From the NCBI GenBank assembly GCA_036346205.1, contig JARFJB010001910.1, positions 3,584,501 to 3,648,500 of the forward strand: a stretch of DNA of 64,000 bases, read 5' to 3'. Every line of letters begins with the position of its first letter. Within the stretch, counting starts at the first letter, position 1. The position numbers were made by a program, and so were the translations under genes. A model generated the notes under the pieces. It had not been told where the DNA came from. It saw only the letters and a program-made list of their open reading frames with translations, and did no database searches. This document shows positions 25,061 to 36,570 of this stretch, piece after piece. The stretch is from Vesta saturnalis. Taxonomy: Eukaryota; Arthropoda; Insecta; Coleoptera; Lampyridae.

Positions 25061-26960
25061 TTAAGAATGTTTACAATTGTAATTAATGGTGCAATTATTG
25101 TAGGTAATTGTACAATTTGCTTGAGATGAAGAGGGCGAAACAGCGTCTCTTCTTACGTAGTTGTTGATTACGATTGTGTGACGCTCTTTATCAAATTGTA
25201 GATAGGGCTTGATGGAGCTTGCAGATGAGTGTTCTGTTATTTTTAACAACTGTTGCTCTGCTTTTAGCTAATTTTGTTACAGCAGAAGTACGATTTGAAT
25301 GGTTTGTAATTACTTCCACATCGAACGGATGAGAAGTAGTGTATCGCTAAAAAAAATTTCAAAATTTTTTATTTGCTCAATCGCCTTAAAATGTTCGTAA
25401 ACGTCCAGAAACGAAATTTGAGCAAAAAAAATCCTGTCTGTGTGTGTGTGTGTATGTGTACTCGAGAGATCTTTCGAAGGACTTAATCATATCGACTTGA
25501 AATTTGGCACACGTATAGATGTCAACTACCCAAAGCGACTGATTGCTTTTGGGGTTAGTGGGGTATGGGGAAAGGGGTAAAATTGGGGGGTAAGTACCCC
25601 TTTCGCAAATTTTTATTTTTTTAGATTTTTCTTCTTTTAATATGTGATTAGTAATATAATTTTTAGTATTTTTTGTTTCTATAATTTTTCTTTGCAACAA
25701 ACGGTTTACAAGATATCAGCAAAAAACGTCACTTTAAAAAACCGTATTTTCCTGAATATCCCCGGAACTACTTAATACATTCAAAAAGTGAAAATACAAT
25801 TAGCTAGGAAATAAAATTTCTCACAAAAAGTGTTTTGCAATTTTTTCTCAAATTTTGTCATTTTCGAAATATTTCCAAAAATTTTGGAACCTGTCCACAG
25901 GAATTTTGGTATTAGATAGAAAATCAAATTCCTGATCGAAAAACATACTTGTAATTTTTTTGTAAAGTTAATCGTTTTCGTGTTATTTTCACAAAAACCG
26001 ATTTTTTTATGTGGAAGTATTGATACAATTTGCAGCGGTTTTTTTTATTTTGTTAGGATTCAAGCCAGTTTTTGGTCGACTTGTTTTGTCGATGTTCCTA
26101 TTTCGTTTTGTCCTACCTTGATATTTTCATACCACCCCTTAGATCAAAATTTCTGCCAATATGGATTAGCTGTCAAAAATAAACGCTCGGTTTGGATATT
26201 TTCAGTTCTTTTTGACGTTAATTTATGGAAAAGGCGTACCGGACATTTGTCAGTGTCATTTTTATTTGGTGTTAGAAATTTGCTATCAGTTAACCTGCGC
26301 GATCCACCTTGTGCGTTTTTTAAAATTATTGGGTTATATTCTATCCTGCCAGTATGATTTTAATAATGTTCTATTTATTCTCTAAAATATTGCACCAATG
26401 CTTTTATCGCTTCTCCGCCTCTCAATGCTAGGTCGTAGCTAGCAGTGTGATAAAATTTTCTTTGTAAGCCATTTGGAGTATTTTCGTCCCATGCTGCTAT
26501 CATTTGTTATAGTTCTTTTCTCCTGAGAACTACAGAATATGATTTTCTCTTTTGGGGATTTGTTGAAGTTTTTGACGTTTACAATTACACGCGTCTCGCG
26601 CGGTCTTAAATTCAATGTCACATGGAGGGGTCAATTTTTCTATTATATTCCCTTAGGTATTTTTCCTGGATAAGTTTTGCGGCTCCATTCCACAACGCTT
26701 TGATAACAGATTCCTTGTAGTTTTCTCCATTTTTTTTTGCGCATGTTATATGTCCAGTCCTCCAAAATTAATGCGGTCTGTTTCACCTCGGTTGATGCAG
26801 TTAACTCATAATTACGTTCAAAGCAAAATTCCATATTGTGTTCCTGCTTTTTTGGTATTGACTGGTGTTGTTTGTTCGACAGCTGTTTATATTGGATCAG
26901 CCGAACTTTGACCAAAGTTTGTGCTCATGTTGGTTTCTGTAAGATGACTAATTGTAAAGT
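25061..26960 (-). pseudogene. Crypton-like tyrosine recombinase relic (copy B)
   Basis: Read on the minus strand the family order is visible across many frameshifts: LILEDWTYNMRKKKWRKLQG near 26750, CDIEFKTARDACNCKRQKLQ near 26610, YDLALRGGEA (catalytic Arg box, near 26435), GRIEYNPIILKNAQGGSRRL near 26330, CPVRLFHKLTSKRTENIQTE near 26250 with no intron, then FLTANPYW and WYENIKVGQNEIG. After an insertion (25320-25990) the C-terminus follows: ITNHSNRTSAVTKLAKS (H-x-x-R box) and HSSASSIKPYLQFDKERHT with the nucleophile-type Tyr in KPYLQ. These boxes match the DUF3504/ZMYM-type, Crypton-derived recombinase family abundant in arthropods. It is not functional. Confidence 0.8.
25320..25990. repeat. 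Dispersed repeat inserted in Crypton copy B
   Basis: The segment splits the recombinase relic between the WYENIKVG part and the NHSNR part. It contains a (GT)n run at about 25437-25456, 'cttgaaatttggcacacgta', and a G-rich stretch 'ggggtaaaattggggggtaa'. This layout is typical of non-coding dispersed repeats in insects. The exact termini were not resolved. Confidence 0.5.
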
Positions 26961-27555
26961 TTCTTCGAATTTATACCGATTGACTTACCTTATTTTAGAG
27001 AAAATTTCAAAACCGAGATCTGAATGCTACTCAACAATGGCGACGATGCTGAGAATTTTTAATGTTTATATTGAGACAAATGGCTGCGTTACCTTAACAA
27101 CCAAGTCAATTTTAACTTTTGTATGCATTTGTTTAAACAAAGAACCAATTAAACAGCATGAAACAGCTGTAATTAGCTACTAGCAAATAGTCATATATAA
27201 TACTATAATACTCAAGGTTATGTCGACAATTTTTGTGGTGGTGTCACGAATGCTTGATGCAGACGCACTCATCCTATTTCCAAGTGTGTCAAGTACGAGT
27301 GATGAACCCCCGCAAAGATTTTCTACAGAACTGTGAGTACGCATCGTATTCGGAGGACTATTATACGAACACACCCATTTTACACAAAAATTCGGGATTT
27401 ATGTAATAAAATATCTCAAGATTTTTATATTACGTGCATCTACATGGACACGCACAGTAAACAAATCTTTTCATTTTGCACAATAGTAGCAACCATTTTA
27501 GCTGAGATAAGTGTGATGTGGAAATAGATAAAGAGATCGGAAGAACTGTGCCCAA
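26961..27555. other. Spacer between divergent Crypton-like copies
   Basis: It holds short frames on both strands (27180-27374 minus, 27333-27527 plus, and the end of 26836-27183 plus) without recognisable motifs. It may contain the undetected N-terminal parts of one or both recombinase relics. Confidence 0.35.
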
Positions 27556-28685
27556 AAATACCCGAAAGCCCAGATAGTCAATTCAGCGACAAATTCTCAT
27601 TTTTGGAAGGGAAACATTACAAATTGGACAAAAATACCTTCAAGGTGGCATTAAACGACATTTTAAAAAGTTGGGCTTATGAAAAAAGGACGAAACTGAC
27701 CATAAAGAAGGTGTTGTGAAGGATATGTGGAACACCACAGCCAAAATGGTTCAGCAGATGTATTTCACCTCGTGGAAAATTGATATTAACCCATTTACTG
27801 ACGCTGTCTTCAAAACGGCAAGACTAGCTAAGGATGCTGCGAGGAATAAATTGCAAGCAATTCCCGAGAAAAGAACCAGCAGCGCAGGCGTTTTAAGTTG
27901 GGCGGAATATGCAAATCTCCTTGGAACTTGCGATGAAAATACACCCGGCGGTCTTCAAAGAATTTTTTTATAGCTTCGTTGGAATTAGCATAACGGGGAG
28001 GAGAGAAGGGGTCAACTGTATGACTTATTTTTTAAATAAGAAACTGATAATCTGAGAGTTCCCACAAATCGCATAGAATATGCCTCCATATTTTCTAAGA
28101 CCGTACAAGGTGGCGCAAAAAAGTTAACCGACAGCAAATGGCTTATATCTAACAATAATAATGCTGATGTGTGTCCTGTAAGGTACGTCTTATTTATTCC
28201 ATGGTTTTTAGTTTTGCATAGTTAATTTTATTCCATTTAGGCTTTACCACAAGTTAATTTCTAACAGGGGTGACAACGTGAAGATAGGTAGGATGTTCCT
28301 GACACCTAATCCATTTTGGAATTTGACGAAATCCAGCAAATGGTACAAAAATTCCCCTGTAGGAATTCTCGAAATAGGAAAGTGGACAAAACATGTGGCA
28401 GAACAAGTAGGATTAGATATCAAAAAGAAAGATATCTAATCATTCGATAAGGTCTACCGCTGTTTCAACAATGGCAATATCTGGTGTTGTGGAACAACAG
28501 TTGATGAAAATCACAACATTCATTCAATAAAATCCTACTTACAGTTAGATAGCGAACATCACCAGACAATAGCGGAAAAGCTGAGGGCAAAGATTGTTCC
28601 AATAAATGTTAAAGTTAACAGTAACAATTCTACGGAAGAAAATTCTTCTCATTCATCTCTTTTTCCAGTTTTACTTTCAAATTAA
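27556..28685 (+). pseudogene. Crypton-like tyrosine recombinase relic (copy A), with intron
   Basis: Family blocks in order: SPDSQFSDKFSFLEGKHYKL near 27570; DAVFKTARLAKDAARNKLQ near 27800; LLGTCDENTPGGLQRIF near 27920; RGGE (catalytic Arg box) just after a stop near 27985; TNRIEYASIFSKTVQGGAKK near 28065; and CPV, then R|LYHK across a GT-AG intron (28183-28240). These continue with FLTPNPFWNLTKSSKWYKNS near 28295, GLDIKKKDI, NHSIRSTAVSTMAISGVVEQ (H-x-x-R box, near 28440) and SIKSYLQLDSEHHQT near 28525, ending TAA at 28683-28685. KSYLQ keeps the Tyr. Several frameshifts and stops disrupt it. It is the same family as copy B, in divergent orientation. Presumed role was DNA strand exchange for a Crypton-type element or a domesticated derivative. 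Confidence 0.82.
28183..28240 (+). other. 58-bp spliceosomal intron in Crypton copy A
   Basis: The coding path CCT GTA AG runs into GTACGT and resumes after TTCCATTTAG with G CTT TAC CAC, restoring CPV-R-LYHK. GTACGT is a near-consensus donor, and the T-rich tract before TTTAG is a good acceptor. Copy B has the equivalent codons contiguous. Confidence 0.8.
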
Positions 28686-28866
28686 GTTTAATTTTCCATG
28701 TCGAAAACGTTTTTTATATATGCTTTGTTCTGTTGATTGTGTGTATATATGAATTTGGGTTTGTGGAAAATAAACGTTATTATTATTTAAAAAATATCAC
28801 AAATTTTCAAATTGTGAAGTAGATGGGGATCTTTAATTTAACTAATCTTACAATTAATTAATTTAT

Positions 28867-28985
28867 TATAAGATAGCGCAGTTGGTAGCGCGGTACTCTA
28901 GCAAAGTACAGGTTGTAGGTTCAAATCCTACTCAAGGTAAACTTTTTATTTATGTATTTAATAAAATCAATAATAATTTTTAATT
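28867..28985 (+). mobile_element. tRNA-like SINE or tRNA pseudogene
   Basis: A cloverleaf without acceptor pairing can be drawn. D arm is GCGC/GCGC (28876-28879 with 28888-28891) around AGTTGGTA. Anticodon arm is GTACT/AGTAC with loop CTAGCAA (anticodon AGC, Ala type). T arm is GTAGG/CCTAC with loop TTCAAAT. The A box (TAGCGCAGTTGG) and B box (GGTTCAAATCC) are intact, so RNA polymerase III could start here. The 7-nt acceptor ends do not pair, arguing against a working tRNA. Downstream, 'aaactttttatttatgtatt' is shared with the repeat at 57330-57475, as expected of a SINE tail. Confidence 0.6.
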
Positions 28986-31040
28986 ACAATTAATTGGTTT
29001 TCTATGTGATACCTGAAAAATATAATAAACTAAAGATCTTCATTTGTTAAAAATTGTCACTGGAAGGACTAGTCCAATATTCGCTGCAATTTGGTATTAT
29101 AGTACAATATACCACACAATTCGATTTGGTTGGCGATGCAACAGAAAATCTGATCAATTGTTTAAGTATTGTGTTATAAATAATAATTATTATTAATACA
29201 GTTTATTATTGGTTTTTTTTTTACCATTATTCTCACTTGCATTATCGCTGTAAGAACTTGTTTCTTAGTATCGAAAGATTGCCAGTGTAATCAGATCCTA
29301 ATTGGCTCAAATTAAAAAAAAGACTGTTTTGATTGATTGCTAAATTTCGAGTTGGGTTGTCATATTAATTATTACCGGCTATGTCGTACAGTTTTTAAGG
29401 GCACCTAAGGGTAAGATAAATAATGTACACGGTGTATCCGACAGCATATTAACACGTTATTTTTGAAATATAATTAAGACAAAAAAATCGTCCATTTGCT
29501 TTTGAGTGTTATAGACTATTCATGCGATACAAAGATGTACATCTAAATGTCGAGAAACACTATGAAACGTCATTCAGTCTCATTAAGTACCTATTATAAA
29601 CACAAAATAGAAAAATATCTGCAGGTGCATACTTTTGAGATAAAAAATATGAAAATTTTGGTGGTACTAAATTGTGTTATATAATTTTAAGTATTCAGAA
29701 GATCTACAAATGGAATCCAATTACGCAAAATAATAAAAAATGTAATGTAATGTTTTTGTAATCATAAAAACGAAAACGTTCTTTTTCGCATACAAACGGT
29801 AATCTATTTAAGTAAATAATTGCTAAAACCGTTTTTTATCGATATTTTCAACGTACCGTACGTCTGACATAATTTCAAGATAAAAAGTCTAATTAAGGTC
29901 TTTTTTCAATAAACTGAAATAGGCAAGTTTTATAGTGTGTATACAAAGTTGCAAATTCAAAGTTTCTCTCTTTCTAATTAAAAGTTAAAAGAAACTAGTT
30001 TCAAATTAATTCTGTTGCATTTAACGACTTGGTATGGAAATAAATTTAAATTTAATTGACCTCTTTAAATGTACGTAGTTCAAAACAAACCAATAAGGAA
30101 GATAACGTGTATTTTTATTGTTTTGTCGATAACGCACCCTTACAATGAGTGCGCAATACAATAAAACGTAATTCATAACGTAACCTTTTCTCAGAATATA
30201 CTTTGCGTCATGGAATATCAAATAGGGATTTATTCCACTTCCGATTTGTACAATAACAACAACAGGGCTCTTTCTTTCTCAGAATCAGAGAAAGTTCCGT
30301 ATTTTTATTGTTATATATAAATGGCAGAAGCACTTGCGAGTTATATACAAGTAGCCAAACATCAATTGAGTTTACTATCAGAAATTCAATTACGTGTGTG
30401 TAGTGAATATGATGCGTAAGTCTATTATAGTAATCAATATTAAATACAAATACATCCGGGTTGTTTCAACCCTATAACATTCCCCCCTAGAAGTAATTTA
30501 CAAAACTGATCAGATGATAATTTATTCAGACACTGCATTTATTTACATTTTAGCTTTGTTTACTTGTACAACACAAAATTTTGAAAAAAAAAAAACTTGT
30601 ATCTTTGTAGTATTGATTAGAAGTAAAATATATTTGGTGGCCAAAATTGAAAAATGTCTCCAAGGAGTCAGTTTAAATGAAAGAATGAAAGTTTTCCTCT
30701 CTATTTTAGAAATGGTTCCCAATTTCTTTCGATGCTATTTATTTATTATTACTTATTGTTTCTATTTTATCAACTTTCAGAAAATGTGCATATTGAAATA
30801 TATCTCACTTGTTGTTGTTTTTATTATGCTTTTTTTTAGCTTGTTAACTTAAAACATTATAATTTAAACTAAATATTTATAAAAATTGATTGATTTTACT
30901 CAAATTTATTAGACTTTTTTAACAGGATTGATTTGAAACGCAAATTTCTTTTACTGTTGTTAAAGGGATTTGAAATTTTTTTCATATTTTTTTCACGTGC
31001 GTTTTAACTTGAAATGTTATTAACGGTAATGAACATAGAT
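28986..31040. other. AT-rich DNA, no gene recognised
   Basis: A 112-codon frame at 30514-30852 and a 66-codon minus frame at 30021-30221 are AT-driven and lack motifs. No inverted or tandem repeats were recognised by eye. Confidence 0.4.
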
Positions 31041-31647
31041 ATGTGTATTAGGGTGGATCGTTCCATATATATAAAAAACAAATTTTCACCAAATAAATAT
31101 TGGCCATTATGCAAAAGTTGCTCCATCGAATACATGTTCTAATTATAAAAAAATTACTGAAAAATATTTACATTTAATACTGCCCCAAAGGGCTTAAATT
31201 TTTTCCATAAACGTAAAAATCAGCATTTTTCTGATTTTTATTTTGAATTGGTTTTTTCTTTATATCAAAATTGCCCAGTGTAAGAAAGTTGCTGTATGAA
31301 CTGCATATTTTGATAAGAATATATTTTCTTAAAAATATGCATGGTTAATACTGGCCCAAGGTGCTTAAATGTTAACACACAAATGGAAAAATCGTTATTT
31401 TTCATTTTTGTTATGAACCATTTAATCACACTAAAAAATAATTAATGTATACAGGAATACAGGATTTACTTAATTTCTTAATTAATTACATCACTAGCAT
31501 CGCTCCCCACTTTGCCACTGCGCTACGCAGCCGCAAAGTCTATTGGTAATATTTCCGTCACCCGTCATCTTAGTATGGCTTTAGCGTTTACGCTGGACGC
31601 GGCGTGAGTGGTGACATTGTGTTTCGTCAACTAATTGTTTTCTCCAC

Positions 31648-33402
31648 ATGATGTCCGTGTTACGAAGTGATTTGGTGTGTCCTATATTCGGCCATGGACG
31701 AGATTTACCACCGGCCAGTTTGCCAACTTATGAAGATGTTTTGTTGTGTTATTTGTTGATTAGTCAAAACAAAAACACGCAATATAAAAACCTAGTTAGT
31801 GACACGTGTATCGAACTTGCTGAAAAGTTGATAAAGCAGTGGGAGTTGGCTTCAATTCCTGTAATAGACCATCGTGCCATAGTGAAAAGACTCAAAGCGT
31901 ACCACGATAAGTATAGGAACTTATTAAAACCTTATGCGTCCAGAAAAGATGTCAAAACCTACCAAGAAAGGATCGCACGATTCAAAGAGGAAGCAAAATG
32001 CCTGTTTGACATAGCATCATGCAAATGTAAGTGTTTCGATTCTTTTAACTGTCAAAAAGCAAACAAAATACCTTTAAAAGAACGAGACTTTTTGCTTGAT
32101 CAGCGCACTAATCGAAAAATGGCTATCGCTTGACTTCAAGGAAACTAAAAGAATAACCGATAACCTTAATAGAAAAACACAACAGGAGGTGTTTCAAGAA
32201 AAACATCACGCGGAATCTCTTTCATCAAGCAGTGTACGCTCTGAAATTCAACGTGTGTCTTCAGCTTGTAAGTCGTCTCAAGTTACCCATGAGCCGGAAA
32301 TTTCACAGGAGTTCCAGAAACTTAATGACCTTAGCGCAATTGCCAAAACTTTGGATAGATTTGGGGTTTCCGATAGAGCTGGAGCAGCGATTGTATCAGC
32401 AACACTACAAAATGTGGGCCTCATTTCCGAGGATGATTCATCCAATGTTGTTGACAGAAACAAAATACGCCGTGCTCGTGAAAAACAGAGAACGAGCTTT
32501 AACCAGCTTTAAAAGATTGTGAGCGGCTTCCCCTTGTGCCATTCCGATCCATCAACTGTACTTTGCCTGATGTAACAAATAAGAAAGATTTAATCACAGA
32601 CCAACTTTATTTGTACGATATGTGCGAAGCTATTAATTCTGGTTCATGCGCCGAAAATTTGTTCAAGAAGAATTCTGGAAAAATGGTGCATTCAAGGTGG
32701 CTTACGACAGGTAATAGAATTCTTAGATTGTATGTTTCCTCGCTTGAACCGACCGAAAATTTGCTCATATTGGTGAATTTTATATTACGAGTTTATGCAC
32801 CGATGTGGTTTGCAATAAAAACTCAGCCACTTTGCATTTACGGTGCTAAGCCCTTACATCAAACTGTGAGGTTATCGCGATACTTGCCAAACCAGTTAAA
32901 GGCAATTATCGACCCAGTCATTCAAAGAAACTGATTTTTTGGGCACGCAGAAAACATCTTAGTAGCTATGTTGGCTGACGAAAGTGATAGTGTAAGAGTA
33001 CTGGCTTTGCGTCGAATATTAAAAGCTCGACAAACGAAAGCTTTAACACCTTGCATTCGTACATTTCAACTGCCTAAATTTAATTTTGAAGCTGAAAATT
33101 ATATGGACCTTATAAACTGGAGTAAGGTGACTGTAACCGAACCATCCTTGACAAAATTCATGAACCAGAATGACATTTTACTATGCATCAAAAATCCAAA
33201 GCTGTTAGACGATCTCGTTTTGCCTAGGATTTCCAACTTCCCATGTCACACACAAGCAACCGAAAGGTGTGTAAAAATCGTCACTGAGTCTGCTATGGCT
33301 GTTTGTGGTCCCAAAAGAAGAGACGGATTTATCAAGGCAAGATTAAACTCACGCAAAGTCATGCCAGTTTTTAACGCGAAAAATGAGTATCGACCATTGT
33401 GA
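31648..33402 (+). pseudogene. hAT-like transposase, catalytic core deleted
   Basis: The first 161 codons follow the intact relative: FGHGRDLPPASLPTYEDV, then AYHDKYRNLLKPYASRKD, then a Cys cluster CKCKCFDSFNC. A frameshift near 32110-32130 moves the frame into 32096-32512, ending NKIRRAREKQRT. There the sequence jumps to DCERLPLVPFRSINCTLPD, so about 140 residues are missing relative to the 59-63 kb copy. The missing part contains the FDGR, CDGT..NTG and CxxH motifs. The rest (MVHSRWLTTGNRILRLYV and a CHTQATERCVK-type C-terminus) continues with one in-frame TGA at about 32933. The junction has GCTTTAA microhomology. Without both core Asp residues it cannot be a transposase but could be mobilised in trans. 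Confidence 0.87.
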
Positions 33403-33663
33403 TAGGCAAATTTTTGTAACTTTTTATTATATTATACTTATTATGCTAGAAAAAACAATAAAAATACTCAAACCCATTTTATAATATTTTTGTTCCATAA
33501 AACGTATTTTTAACTTTCATGCTAATTTCAAGAAAACTTTAAAGTCATTGGTGCGGTATGAAGCGATTGAACTTTGCAACGATAAAAACACAGCTATAAT
33601 TTTGGTTCTATATTTTTAATATTTTTTCGAAGTCATTGGGGCAGTATAAAGCAATTGAATTTG

Positions 33664-33727
<64 letters not shown>
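33664..33727. repeat. (TA)n microsatellite inside hAT-like copy 1
   Basis: Uninterrupted TA repeats of about 64 bp sit between the last subterminal motif and the right terminus. The intact copy lacks them at the equivalent place. Confidence 0.95.
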
Positions 33728-33731
<4 letters not shown>

Positions 33732-33824
33732 GCAATCATAATTTTGCTTCTACGTAGCATCTTTTCCGCAGTGGCCGAAGATGAGTTTCGAAAAAATGAA
33801 AATTCGATTCACCTTAATGTGTAT

Positions 33825-35017
33825 CTCACGTAACACATAACACTATTAACTCCCATGCAATAACATAATAAATACCTAACTGATTTCAAAACCCAAGCTT
33901 GTGGGTGGCCACTAATTATTAATTTTATGGTGTGGTACTGGGTTTATTTTGAAAGTAAGATTCCTGCTATAGCTCCAGTTTTACAAATTTTAAGGGCATA
34001 TTGCATTGGTAGTCTGGGTTAGAAAAATGTGTAGTTATGGTAATGCTACGTTGAAATTTGAATCTCAAAGTGTAAATTTATTATTCATTAAAATATCTAC
34101 AGATAAAATTTTATCATTATGCAAGAAATACAGTTAATTTTTGGCCCTTTTAATTGGCAAAACAGTACTATTTTTCTTTTCATTATCGTGAATAATAATG
34201 GCAACATTTCAATTCCTTTGCTAAAAATGGAAAACTAGCGTATAACTATGTGAGACTTAGTAGTTTAATTTAAAAATATCCTAGTTTTCATTTATTCATG
34301 GTAACTTTTATTAAGAACAACCAAAAAAAAAGAATGATTTTCATAATTTGATAATTTAAAAACATATACTTAGTCGGTAATGTTGGTATTGCGTTACATG
34401 AATAGAATAGATATGCCAAGTTCCATGGCGACTTATTTAAATGTTGCCGAAGTAAGTGTTTTCATGGTCCACTCTCAGTTTTAACAGATGCGCTGGAATA
34501 TATAGACAGCTATTATTTTCTTAGTTGCAGTAGTTTTATTTCAATAGAACTAACTATAAGTAACAGATGAACACTAACATCTAGTATTAATTTTTTTCAA
34601 ACCTTTCTTTATTTCATATGTAAATCGTATTTCATTCATAAGCTCACTTTTTAAATTTCATTACTTCAAAAATAAAAATGGTTTGAATAAATCTTGAACT
34701 ATTATGTGTATTGAATTCCTACCAACTAAGCTAATCATTAATAATCATTCAACCTTAGAACACGAAAATATTTTACTGATAGTAACTCACATAAACGACG
34801 TTTGCAATACGTAACAATAACCTAAAATACAACAACGTACATTATAAAAAATGTGCGCACTTAGTTGACAAAAAACAAACGAGTACGAGCAAACTGGAAA
34901 TTTGCCAATATGTCACATTTAAAAATTATGATAACATTTTCATTGTGGCTTCATACGAAGGACAAGCCGTTATTATTGAGAATAAAAGAAACAGTGTAAA
35001 TTTTTCAAAATTTTATT
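33825..35017. other. AT-rich DNA, no gene recognised
   Basis: Nothing supported apart from the left target duplication partner at its start. The last part may include the unrecognised terminal repeat of the neighbouring mariner relic. Confidence 0.4.
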
Positions 35018-36100
35018 TTAGATATGTTCAAAGTAGTTGCCTTCTACTATAATGCACTTAACCATACTTTCCTTCCCCTGCTTAAATGCTTCAAGCCAAG
35101 CAGCTTTAGGAATACTATTAAAATAACACCGAACAGCAGCATCAATCTCTTCCTCTGAAAGAAAAAAAAAACCTTCCGCGTATGCTCTTTGTTAGCCCAA
35201 AAAACAACCAAATGTCGCACATTTCCGGATCCGGTGAGTAGGGAGGGTGTTCGATTACATTAATCTTGTTTTCAGCCAAATACTGCCGATTTAGCTCTGC
35301 AGTGTGGGGAAAAAGTATTATCGTAATGTACCATAATTCTCTCCTTTGGCACTTTATTAAACAGTTCTAGAAAACAGTGTTTGACGTACAATTTAACTGT
35401 GAGAGTCTTCTGCTCCTCCAGCTTAATAGTGCTCACTAGACTGGTAATTCTAAATAACACAGCATATATTACTTTCTCGTTGATTGGTGCTTTCTGATTA
35501 TTGTCGGTGTGGCCTCGTCTTCATGAATCCATACGCGGCTCTCTTGCCGAGTTGATATGACGAAAAATGGTATGCAAGTTTGATTGCCTGTTAAAATTTT
35601 CGAGAAACTTTGGTGTCCATCATTCTTAAGCAACGTTAAAGTTTCGTGGCAAATTCGTACTCGTTCTGCTTTTTGTAAATCTGTAAGATGATGGGGTACA
35701 AGACGACTTACCACTTTTTTCAGATGAAGGTGGTCGTGTATTATTATTTTCACGGATGAGGATCCAATCCCCAGTTGAGCCCCTATTATGGCGTAACTAG
35801 TCCTGTTATCTGTTTCCATAATCTTCTTCACAGCAGCAATGTTTTCTTCTGTCATAGCGGTAATTGTAGAGCCTGCGCCTTTTTGGTGATCAACTGTAGT
35901 TCTTCCACGTTCGAATTCCTTGTACCATTTGAAATTGTTGCTAAGGAAGAGACCTGATCGCCAAACGTTGATTTCAAACTTTCTTGGCAGTCATACGCAC
36001 TTAAACCTTTCTTAAAGTAATAATAAATCACTATGCGATTATGTTCTCGGGTTAATTTTATTTTTTCACTATACTTTCGAAACAAAACTATCTTTTTCAA
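35018..36100 (-). pseudogene. Classical mariner (mos1-type) transposase relic
   Basis: From the 36100 Met: YYYFKKGLSAYDCQESLKST (first helix-turn-helix), then in the next frame WYKEFERGRTT (linker), then MTEENIAAVKKIMETDNRTS and YAIIGAQLGIGSSSVKIIIH (second helix-turn-helix), HHLTDLQKAERVRICHETL, and ILTGNQTCIPFF where mariners have ITGDETW, so the first Asp is Asn here. RVWIHEDEATPT follows. MVHYDNTFSPH holds the second Asp (near 35310). NVIEHPPYSPDPEMCDIWLF, near 35240, carries the third. The end MVKCIIVEGNYFEHI stops at 35018. There are frameshifts near 35930, 35460 and 35270. It is an old, inactive DD34D mariner. No clear terminal repeats were found. Confidence 0.85.
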
Positions 36101-36570
36101 ATGCTATTTAAGATAAATTAGTAAATGAAGCGGCAAATGGCAAGTAACGAGTAGCTTTTAGTGAGGCTATATTTTTGTTTTCCATGGCCTGCCTAATTTC
36201 TTCATTCTCAATAATAATGGCTTCTCTCGTATTTATTTGCATGTGGTCTTGTGTTTAATGTGTAGTTTTTTTTACAATATACATTAGGTTTTGTGTCATG
36301 TGTGGATTTTACCTTTGCATTGTAAATTCAGTTTTTGTGTGAAATGTATTCGCCTTTATTGTTTGTGAAAATGTGTATGTTACATACATTTTCTTTTAAG
36401 TAAATATTCATATGCCACTGCAACACGTTTTATAAAAATTAGATATCGTTGTGATTACTATGAAATCGCGCATTTTACTCATCACATTTGTTGTAATCAA
36501 ATGCTAAAGCAATGTGCAATAATATAATTTTTATAATTAAGTGAAATTAATTACGTATATTTATAATAAG

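Larger units (their letters stand above)
31049..33816 (+). mobile_element. hAT-like DNA transposon, internally deleted (copy 1)
   Basis: The left end is TAGGGTGGATCG (31049). The right end is CGATTCACCTTA (ending 33816), its inverse with two mismatches. The flanks are a perfect 8-bp direct repeat, ATGTGTAT, at 31041-31048 and 33817-33824, fitting the hAT target pattern nTnnnnAn. TAGGG fits the hAT terminal rule YARNG. Subterminal motifs of the type ATACTGCCCCAAAGGGC occur at 31177, 31348 and, inverted, at 33546 and 33634. It carries a broken transposase gene and a (TA)n array near its 3' end. It is the same family as 59853-62959. Confidence 0.9.

Noticed and set aside
25980..26357. 125-codon plus-strand frame
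   Set aside because: The minus strand carries the Crypton-like blocks here, so the plus frame is a shadow.
26836..27183. 115-codon plus-strand frame
   Set aside because: It partly overlaps the minus-strand recombinase relic and has no motif of its own.
28867..28938. Functional tRNA-Ala gene
   Set aside because: The acceptor ends do not pair and the sequence shares a tail with another repeat; called tRNA-like SINE instead.
30514..30852. 112-codon frame rich in Phe, Ile and Leu
   Set aside because: Hydrophobic content follows from T-rich sequence; no recognisable family.
33636..33833. Frame encoding (IY)n
   Set aside because: Translation of a (TA)n microsatellite.
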